Assembly (NCBI GenBank): GCA_016735445.1
Contig: JAERRN010000010.1
Coordinates: forward strand, 1 to 35,863
Reading direction: 5' to 3'
DNA length: 35,863 nucleotides
DNA from: Rickettsiales bacterium
Lineage (GTDB): Bacteria > Pseudomonadota > Alphaproteobacteria > Rickettsiales > Deianiraeaceae
Part shown: positions 28,406-35,863 of the stretch, piece after piece
Layout: each line of letters starts with the position of its first letter
How positions within the stretch are numbered: the first letter of the stretch is position 1
The notes under the pieces: generated by a model
What the model saw: the letters and a program-made list of their open reading frames with translations, nothing else
Told to the model about the DNA's origin: nothing
The model's database searches: none
Translations under genes and position numbers: made by a program

Positions 28406-31099
28406 ATGCACAAAACTACAAAAAATAAACCAAACGCAAAATTGTATCTACAAAAAACCAATAAAGCCAACAGCGTGCAAAGTGCACAAACAAACCAAAC
28501 ATGGAATTCAATTTATTTCTTTCTTGGACTATCAACAGGAATAACGATTTTATTTAAATTTTACTTAAAACTAAACCAGTTAACGCCGTTAAAGGGTAGT
28601 TTGTCATCAATATTAATTGGCATTTTAATAGCGGTAACAACTCTGTTGATTGCCTTTATTAAAAGCAAAAAGTGTGCTAAGTTAAAGTTAAAAACTAACC
28701 CAATAAACAGGTTTGCATACAACATAGCTATGTCACTCTGTGTTTTTTGTGTTGGGCTATCAATTGGTCTAATAACGTCAAATGAAAGAATAAAGTCACA
28801 CAAAAGCAATCAACCTTTGCACTTTTATTATACAAAAGACGCCAGTATTACAGGAACAGTTGTAAAAATAGATACTCTAAAAAATAACTCAGCAAATATA
28901 TTTTTAAAAAATCTTAACATAAATGGTAAACAGCACCGTAATGGTCAGTTTTTTTGCTACAAAATATGTAACAATATGTTAATCAACAGCACAGTTACGT
29001 TTGTTGGGAATGCGCAACCAATGTTTTATAATCAGTATAATTCTAAAACAAACTCACTTGTGCATCAAATTATAAAACCACAAATAAAAGGTAAAATTAA
29101 ACAAATAACAACATATAGCATAAATAGCGCAATAACTCACAACGCAGTACATAAGGTAAGAAAATATATAAAATACAGAATCGAAAATTCTAGAGGTGAT
29201 AAAAATGGTAAAGGGTTAATACTGGCAGTTTCAACGGGTAGTCAATCTTTGTTAAGTAAACAAAACTTAAACAATATGAGATCCTCCGGATTAGCGCACT
29301 TGCTAGCAATATCAGGTCTACATATTACAATTATAGCATCCTTTGTTTTTTTCTTGCTTAGGTATGGTTTCGCAAGGTTTACAAATATACATTTATTTTA
29401 TAATACAAAAAAAATAGCAGCCATTATTGCGCTACTGTTTGGTCTTTTATACTTATTATTAGCAAACAAGCCAATATCTGCTGTAAGAAGTTTTTGCGGT
29501 TTTGCAATTGTAATATTTGGCATATTGTTAAATAAAAAAGTTATACCACTCAGGTCTTGGACGGTAATAGCATGTTCCATACTGGTGCTTTTTCCAGAAA
29601 AACTATTCTTAGCATCGTTCCAAATGTCTTTTATGGCAACATTTGCATTAATAGTTGGGTTTGGTATAATTAAACCAAAAATCAACTTAATGATAGGAAT
29701 ATACACAAAAGAAGAAGATAAAGAAGAATCAAAAGAACTTATTAAAAAAGACCGGATAAAAGAATGTCTAAATAAAAAAAATAAGGGAGAAGAGCAGAAA
29801 TATAATGTAATAAAAAGTAAAAATATTAACGTCATTGTAAAACTTATTATTGAGCAAATAAAACGTAAAAAAACCTTTAGAGTTATATTTAAAGCATTGC
29901 AACTCATAACGCTATATACTAAAAATACAATTATCGGATCTTTTTTAGTTACGGTTCCTCTGTCAATTATAGAGATATTTCACTTTGGATACATCTCTAT
30001 TGGGGGATTTGTTACAAATATAATTGCCATACCATTGGTTGAGTTCGTTATATTACCAATAAGCTTTTGCGGTATTATGTTAAGTGGTACAGGGTTGGAC
30101 ACAATTATATACGCCACTACATCGTACCTTGCAAACTTAGTACTACTAATGGCAGAGCTAGTCTCTAGCACTCCAATGTCGCAAATACAAATACAAAGCA
30201 TGTCTGGTATATCGTATTTTATAAGTATGTTTGGTCTAATTATTTTGTCAAGATTTAACCTAGTTAGTTTTATCTTTGGTATAACTATAATTATAATAGG
30301 TGCAACTGTTGAAACGCACCAAATAAACAAACCAGACTTAATATTTAGTAAAAAAACCAATATGTTGTTTTACAAAATAGATAATAAATATTATCTAGTT
30401 GGTAACGATAACAAACAAACGTTAGACAGGATATCCAGAAAACTAAGCACTAAAATACACAAAGGCAATGGTAACGAAAAGGGCAAAAATGCAGCAATTA
30501 ATTGTTACACATTACCAACTATAACCAAGCAAAAAACAAAAAGAAATAATAAAGCAAACAACCAAAAAATTAAGCCATATACATATAAAAAACATAAAAA
30601 GAACTCACCCAGTACCTTATTAAAAAAATATAACAATAACGCCAATGACGGTAATTACCAAAAATGGCAAAAGACAAAAATAGCCTGCATATATACAAAA
30701 CAAAATTTAGATAACAAAAGTAACAACCCTATAATAGGAATTAACCTAACAATAAAACAAACAAAAATTCAGCCAAATAAACAAATAGAGCAAACAGCGC
30801 AAGAGCTAACAAATAAAACTGTACACTTTAAAACTTTAACTCCAAAGTATAATAAAAACTCACCAATAGTATGGCTTAATAGTATGTCAAAAAATCATTG
30901 CAGAAGCTCGCAAACAAAACGCCAAACACACAAACATAATGGTAATTATTTAAATAACAACAACACATGTCGCAAACAGCATTGCGACCAAGATCAATCA
31001 AGTAAATTAAAAACATTGTCAATTTTAGAAGTGTCAGTTAATAAAGGGAAAATAACGCAAAAAGTCTTCTTCGAAGAAATTGTACACTTTAAAACTTAG
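28406..31099 (+). CDS. comEC: ComEC/Rec2-family DNA uptake channel protein with Lys/Asn-rich insert and C-terminal tail
   Basis: RSSGLAHLLAISGLHITIIASFVFFLLRYGF (competence-domain hallmark), multiple TM segments, and PLSIIEIFHFGYISIGGFVTNIIAIPLVEFVILP. Confidence 0.9.
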   Translation: MHKTTKNKPNAKLYLQKTNKANSVQSAQTNQTWNSIYFFLGLSTGITILFKFYLKLNQLTPLKGSLSSILIGILIAVTTLLIAFIKSKKCAKLKLKTNPINRFAYNIAMSLCVFCVGLSIGLITSNERIKSHKSNQPLHFYYTKDASITGTVVKIDTLKNNSANIFLKNLNINGKQHRNGQFFCYKICNNMLINSTVTFVGNAQPMFYNQYNSKTNSLVHQIIKPQIKGKIKQITTYSINSAITHNAVHKVRKYIKYRIENSRGDKNGKGLILAVSTGSQSLLSKQNLNNMRSSGLAHLLAISGLHITIIASFVFFLLRYGFARFTNIHLFYNTKKIAAIIALLFGLLYLLLANKPISAVRSFCGFAIVIFGILLNKKVIPLRSWTVIACSILVLFPEKLFLASFQMSFMATFALIVGFGIIKPKINLMIGIYTKEEDKEESKELIKKDRIKECLNKKNKGEEQKYNVIKSKNINVIVKLIIEQIKRKKTFRVIFKALQLITLYTKNTIIGSFLVTVPLSIIEIFHFGYISIGGFVTNIIAIPLVEFVILPISFCGIMLSGTGLDTIIYATTSYLANLVLLMAELVSSTPMSQIQIQSMSGISYFISMFGLIILSRFNLVSFIFGITIIIIGATVETHQINKPDLIFSKKTNMLFYKIDNKYYLVGNDNKQTLDRISRKLSTKIHKGNGNEKGKNAAINCYTLPTITKQKTKRNNKANNQKIKPYTYKKHKKNSPSTLLKKYNNNANDGNYQKWQKTKIACIYTKQNLDNKSNNPIIGINLTIKQTKIQPNKQIEQTAQELTNKTVHFKTLTPKYNKNSPIVWLNSMSKNHCRSSQTKRQTHKHNGNYLNNNNTCRKQHCDQDQSSKLKTLSILEVSVNKGKITQKVFFEEIVHFKT

Positions 31100-31244
31100 G
31101 CTAGGTACTATCTTCTAAACCAACCGGTAAAAAACTGCCTATGGATACTGCTGATAGATTAACAAACAATTAACAAAGCCATCAGCCCTACAAACATACA
31201 TAAACCTGTAATCGATAACCAATTACACACCAATAAGTTAATAA

Positions 31245-32363
31245 CTACAAATCGTGTCCATTTTTTAACCTAATAACGCTATTTATAATATCATCAAGGT
31301 CACCATTAATAACATCGTCTACACGGGCAGTCTCGTACCCACTACGTAAATCTTTTACCATCCTATATGGCTGGAAAACATAATTTCTAATTTGGTTACC
31401 CCACGAAATATCAGCTTTTATATTATCGGCATCTTTTTTGGCTTTGTTTTTTTTATCTTCTTGTACTTTTATTATTTTTGCACGCAACATTCGCATTGCC
31501 TCTGTTTTGTTTTGCATCTGCGAGCGTTGTGATTGAGACTGCGAAACAATACCAGTTGGTAAATGGACAATTCTAACAGCCGAATCGGTTGTGTTAACAT
31601 GCTGTCCACCCGCGCCACTGCTGCGATAAGTATCTATTCTTAAATCCTTATCTAGCAATTCCACACTATCGCTTTCAAAATCAGCAACTGGGTACGCAAA
31701 AACGCTAATAAAACTTGTTTGTCTCTTACCATTTGTGTTAAATGGTGAAATACGCACAAATCTATGCACCCCATTCTCATTGCTTAAATGTCCAAATGCT
31801 AAATATCCGTCAATTTCTAAAGTGGCACTTTTTATACCATATTCCTCCCCAAATTGTGTATCGATATTTTTTACTTTATAACCTTTTTTTTGTGCCCACA
31901 TGGTGTACATTCTAACAACCATTTGAGCAAGATCTTGGCTATCAGTCCCACCAGCACCTGCTTTAATGTCGATAAAGCAGCTTTTTTTGTCATCAGAGGA
32001 AAAAAATAACGACCTTACAAATAAGTTTTCCACTTCTTTAAAAAGCGCATCATACATCTCAACGACTTCATCCATCACACGACTGTCTTCTTCTTCTTGG
32101 GCAAGTAAAAATAATATCATTAAGTCCGTACTTTTTTTCGATATATCTTCAAAAAAACAAACCTTACCTAATAAATCAGACCGTTTTTTAGACAAATTAG
32201 CTAATTCTTTTGCATCTTCCCAAATAGATTTATCCTCTAATTTGTTATTAACTTCTATAAGTAATTTTTGATTTTCACTTATATTAAGACGTAAACCAAT
32301 TTTAGTCAATTTATCCAACAATAAAGAGATTTCCTCTTTTTCAATCATCGCAACAATAAACAA
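31245..32363 (-). CDS. prfB: peptide chain release factor 2
   Basis: DIKAGAGGTDSQDLAQMVVRMY, RISPFNTNGKRQTSF (SPF anticodon motif), RSSGAGGQHVNTTDSAVRIVH (GGQ). Likely starts at 32348. Confidence 0.97.
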   Translation of the reverse strand: MFIVAMIEKEEISLLLDKLTKIGLRLNISENQKLLIEVNNKLEDKSIWEDAKELANLSKKRSDLLGKVCFFEDISKKSTDLMILFLLAQEEEDSRVMDEVVEMYDALFKEVENLFVRSLFFSSDDKKSCFIDIKAGAGGTDSQDLAQMVVRMYTMWAQKKGYKVKNIDTQFGEEYGIKSATLEIDGYLAFGHLSNENGVHRFVRISPFNTNGKRQTSFISVFAYPVADFESDSVELLDKDLRIDTYRSSGAGGQHVNTTDSAVRIVHLPTGIVSQSQSQRSQMQNKTEAMRMLRAKIIKVQEDKKNKAKKDADNIKADISWGNQIRNYVFQPYRMVKDLRSGYETARVDDVINGDLDDIINSVIRLKNGHDL

Positions 32364-32397
32364 TTAACATCACTAGCAAACAGAATCAAAAACAAAC

Positions 32398-33450
32398 CTA
32401 ACGTAATGGTTTAACAATATTGCAAATCCACGAAATCATTTGGTTTACCATAGCAAGGCAGTGATCTTCGTACTTAGAGTTTCTCTTAACGTTAATCTCT
32501 AAATTAGCTAACTTATACAAAATTAAATCTATAACCTCAATAGGAAAACTTAAACACCTTTTATAATTTTCAATCCTCTTAAAAAATACCCTAGAAGACT
32601 GAATAGCGTAACTTTCTGAAGAGCCTTTTAAAATAGATTCTTTTATAGACCTAACAGTATTTAAATGGTTCACCATTCCACGAACAACAGTAGTAATTTG
32701 ACTACCTGAATTAACTATTTTATATAAAGCAATGTCCGCATCGTTAACCGTGCCATTAAATACAGCATCAATTAACTCATCCATCACGGCAGAAGTAGAG
32801 TCGTAAAAAACACTTTCCACGTCTTCAATGTTAAATTCTTTTCTATCACCAAGATAAAGTAAAAATATAGATAAATCGTTTATTAACTCACCCCTGTTTC
32901 CAGTAGAATATAAAGATATTTTATTAACTAAATCACTATCATAACTAATACCATTTTTGCCAAAAAAGTCTTTTATAACGGTTATTGTTGTATTTTTATC
33001 GTCATCATAACAAGGAACGCTAAAAATGTTTAACTCCTTTTCGTACAAAGACCGTAATTTCGACTTAGCGTCTAAAGGGTCAGCGTTTAAAATTATAAAA
33101 GAATTTTTTTTAATATCGACCCCGCTTTGCTGTGCCATTGTAAAAAGTTTAAGCATATTAGTAGCAATTTTATTTGAAGACTCTTTAATTATAATAACAT
33201 GATATTGAGAAAATAAAGACATATTTAATACAGTGTTGTAAAAATCTGTTGGGTCTTTCTCAATATTGCTAGAGTATATTTTAACTACCTTACAATCTTT
33301 ACCAGCGTCACTAAACGTTTCAATTATATTTTGGTTTATTACATCAATAAGTCCGCTATTTAAACCGTACAGTAAGCAAGACCAAGTTTCGTCATTTAAT
33401 CGCATCAAGTTTGTAATATTGTTTTGAAATTTCGCAGATGTGATCTTCAT
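32398..33450 (-). CDS. holA: DNA polymerase III subunit delta
   Basis: LLYGLNSGLIDVI...FYNTVLNMSLFSQYHVIIIKE...GNRGELINDLSIFLLYLGDRKEFNIEDVESVF match HolA organization. Confidence 0.85.
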   Translation of the reverse strand: MKITSAKFQNNITNLMRLNDETWSCLLYGLNSGLIDVINQNIIETFSDAGKDCKVVKIYSSNIEKDPTDFYNTVLNMSLFSQYHVIIIKESSNKIATNMLKLFTMAQQSGVDIKKNSFIILNADPLDAKSKLRSLYEKELNIFSVPCYDDDKNTTITVIKDFFGKNGISYDSDLVNKISLYSTGNRGELINDLSIFLLYLGDRKEFNIEDVESVFYDSTSAVMDELIDAVFNGTVNDADIALYKIVNSGSQITTVVRGMVNHLNTVRSIKESILKGSSESYAIQSSRVFFKRIENYKRCLSFPIEVIDLILYKLANLEINVKRNSKYEDHCLAMVNQMISWICNIVKPLR

Positions 33451-33642
33451 TTAAAAATATTACTTAAGTGAAAGATAGCATAAGCTATTGATGTGTAATA
33501 GTAAAAGCTTACCACATTGTAACATCGTGCGTATAAAATATAAGCAAATAAGAGTAAATAAAAATGTCAATGATTCATAGTTTTTATTACAATACAAAGT
33601 TATAAGTAAATATGTACAATCGGTAAATACAGTAAACTAAAA

Positions 33643-34992
33643 TTAAAAAAACCAAAAAACAAACTCCACTTTATGAATCATCCCAAAATCAAAATGTGTC
33701 AGGTTGTCAATTACCGGTCTGCCAGTGTCGCCATTTATTGGTACAACAAAATTATTAATAAAAGTCATATTGTAAAGCATAGAAAACCTATAACCAATAG
33801 ATAAATCAAAGCGATTGTTAATATGAAAAATATAACCAGCAAATACATTAAAAACAGGTCCAATAAATCCAATTTTTATAAAGTTATCAAAAATATAAGC
33901 ACCAAAACCAAACCCTGCACCTAAATAAGGAAACCCAGGGCCAAGCTTAATTAAATCGACATAACCATTTACATTAATAGAAAGTAAATGACCATTTCCA
34001 AGGTTGTTAGGCAAAGTAAAAGTTGGATCTGTGGGGTAATTATTGCCAGCACTACCATTTGTTGGATAGTCTGGAGAAACCCCAATATTGTTAAGAGTTG
34101 ACACAAGTCTGTTATACTCTATCTCCAGTTCGGCTCTGTAAAATGCAGGATATTGAATACCAGAAAATGCAGGAAAAGAACGACCAAAACGCAAAGAAAG
34201 AGCAAACATTGGTTTATACTCCATTGATCCAGTAAATGTTTTTACAATTGGCGGTGAAGGACCTGCGCTAGTAGAAGTCTCTGAGCCAAAAATATCAACA
34301 TTACCAAACGCAATTGCGCTACCACCAATACCAAAATACGACTTCGTTTTTACAACTCTGTCATTGCGTAAAATACCTTTAACGGTTGCCTCAACTGTTG
34401 CGTCTTGTTTTTTCTTTTCCTTATTTTTTTTAGACAACTGCGCCTTTTCTATGTCTGCCATAGTAAAGCTAGGGTCGTTATCAACATTTTCTTGGTTATC
34501 TTTGTTTATTATGTTTTCTTTATTGGACGGATACAAAGCTTCTTTAATCACATCCATAACCGGCATCTCTGCGGAAATCAACGGGTAAATATTTTCACTA
34601 ATCTCTCTAGGGTCAATCTTTTGTTTAATATTGTTACTTCTGTCAAATTCATGTAATAAAGAATTAGAAGATGTTTTTACAGTATTAAAATTATAGTCCT
34701 TACTTAAATTAGACAAATAATCCATATAATCCGACTCAGAAACAAACGGTCTCTTCCTTATAACAAAATTTCTTGTTGTTCTTTTTAAAATTGTTTTATT
34801 TTGGGTAAGGTTTTTTGCGTTATCGGTGTTATCGGTGTTGTTGTTAAATTGGTCATTACACTCCTTAGCGTATGCGTATGTATAAATTGAAAAACAAAAA
34901 TTAAACAGAAAAATAAAACGCAAAACCAAATTTGGTATCTTAAAAAGCTTTTTTAAATGATATAAAAAAATCAACATTACAAAAATAAGCAA
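33643..34992 (-). CDS. outer membrane / surface antigen-like protein: signal peptide, polar linker, C-terminal beta-barrel
   Basis: Hydrophobic N-terminus ending YAYAKE, polar Asn/Lys-rich middle, then KSYFGIGGSAIAFGNV...FPYLGAGFGFGAYIFDNF...FDLSIGYRFSMLYNMTF...HKVEFVFWFF. Confidence 0.65.
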   Translation of the reverse strand: MLIFVMLIFLYHLKKLFKIPNLVLRFIFLFNFCFSIYTYAYAKECNDQFNNNTDNTDNAKNLTQNKTILKRTTRNFVIRKRPFVSESDYMDYLSNLSKDYNFNTVKTSSNSLLHEFDRSNNIKQKIDPREISENIYPLISAEMPVMDVIKEALYPSNKENIINKDNQENVDNDPSFTMADIEKAQLSKKNKEKKKQDATVEATVKGILRNDRVVKTKSYFGIGGSAIAFGNVDIFGSETSTSAGPSPPIVKTFTGSMEYKPMFALSLRFGRSFPAFSGIQYPAFYRAELEIEYNRLVSTLNNIGVSPDYPTNGSAGNNYPTDPTFTLPNNLGNGHLLSINVNGYVDLIKLGPGFPYLGAGFGFGAYIFDNFIKIGFIGPVFNVFAGYIFHINNRFDLSIGYRFSMLYNMTFINNFVVPINGDTGRPVIDNLTHFDFGMIHKVEFVFWFF

Positions 34993-35016
34993 AGCAAAGT
35001 CATAGTTGGTAAATTT

Positions 35017-35760
35017 TTAACTTCTTTTTTTATTGCCAAAAATACCACCAAACCAATAAAAAAAACTTACAGATCTAGATGATCCATAAATACACACAGT
35101 ACCTGTTATAACATCTGTAAGACTTCTTGACTTATTAAATAAAAAAGAAGTGTCACTCCAAACAGATGTTAGTACTAAAAATATAATAGAAATATACTTT
35201 TTTGTTTTCCAGTACAAAATTATAAAAAACGGAAACAACCAAACCGCATATAACAATATTGCCCTAGAAAGTGCATCAAACACACTTAAGTTAGACCCAT
35301 CAATTTCTCTAACAACAATTGTTTTAGTAAATCGCTGACCAACAGTAGCGCGCCAAGGAGAGATCCACATAAAGACCCTATAAAAAAAACCTATTGCGAC
35401 AATAACAACAATACTGGTAAATAACACATCTGCAAACTCAGAATTGGCAAAATATAAAAAGTCATCCTTCTTTGTAAGGTTAAAATTCTCTATCCCTCCA
35501 TAGTCTCTTTTAATATCAGACAGTAAATCAATCCTATATTTATTTGCATACAAAGCGGCAAGCATAAGAAATATCACCCTAACAACACCAAGAACAATAA
35601 AATCTACAAACCCGCTAATAAAACTAGTAAGCCTTCTCGCGCGTACTGCTGTTTTTGGTTCAATATCAAGTATTTTGTTTTTCTTTACCGCGGTTAATAA
35701 ATCTTTTAACATAAAATTTAAATATAAAAAGTGCCAAATAAAAAAATAAAGCAAACACAA
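35017..35760 (-). CDS. RDD family membrane protein
   Basis: ARRLTSFISGFVDFIVLGVVRVIFLML...SPWRATVGQRFTKTIVVREIDGSNLSVFDALSRAILL matches RDD-domain architecture. Confidence 0.8.
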   Translation of the reverse strand: MCLLYFFIWHFLYLNFMLKDLLTAVKKNKILDIEPKTAVRARRLTSFISGFVDFIVLGVVRVIFLMLAALYANKYRIDLLSDIKRDYGGIENFNLTKKDDFLYFANSEFADVLFTSIVVIVAIGFFYRVFMWISPWRATVGQRFTKTIVVREIDGSNLSVFDALSRAILLYAVWLFPFFIILYWKTKKYISIIFLVLTSVWSDTSFLFNKSRSLTDVITGTVCIYGSSRSVSFFYWFGGIFGNKKRS

Positions 35761-35863
35761 AGTAACAAAGAATATACGTATATTGTAAAAAAATTAACAT
35801 TGCAAAATTTTTACCTTTACGGTTTTAATTGTAATACAAAATAAATAAGACAAAGTAGAAAGG

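Noticed and set aside
32281-32363. Programmed +1 frameshift in prfB
   Set aside because: The reading frame is continuous from the N-terminus through the GGQ domain; no internal in-frame TGA seen.

Overview
AT-rich window from a bacterial chromosome, most likely an obligate intracellular alphaproteobacterium of the order Rickettsiales. Basis for that placement: a 23S-5S rRNA pair with no 16S or tRNA alongside, scattered virB T4SS genes, IalB and beta-barrel surface antigens. All assignments come from reading translated motifs; no searches were run. Minus strand: 5S and 23S rRNA, truB, a sulfatase/LtaS-like membrane protein, a DedA protein, an MlaD-like protein, an IalB-like protein, adk, secY, an OMP/surface antigen, smpB, an HtrA/DegP protease, dnaG, virB9, virB8, prfB, holA, a second OMP-like protein and an RDD protein. 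Plus strand: glyA, virB3, parA, parB, glyQ, a cyclophilin, an MlaF-like ABC ATPase and comEC. Most of the window is housekeeping. The observations most worth a second look are: (i) a decayed second copy of the parB 3' region plus the start of glyQ, directly downstream of glyQ; (ii) a full-length sulfatase-fold membrane protein that seems to have lost its metal-ligand motif; (iii) a nested, recently expanded tandem repeat in the N-terminus of HtrA; (iv) broken T4SS operons; (v) a 31-codon ORF with a strong Shine-Dalgarno and an upstream inverted repeat near the 5S gene; and (vi) hairpins that enclose or abut stop codons at several genes, the best being a perfect 16-bp stem at truB. I found no convincing CRISPR array, transposase, prophage, tRNA or defence system, and nothing I would claim as a clearly new multi-gene system.
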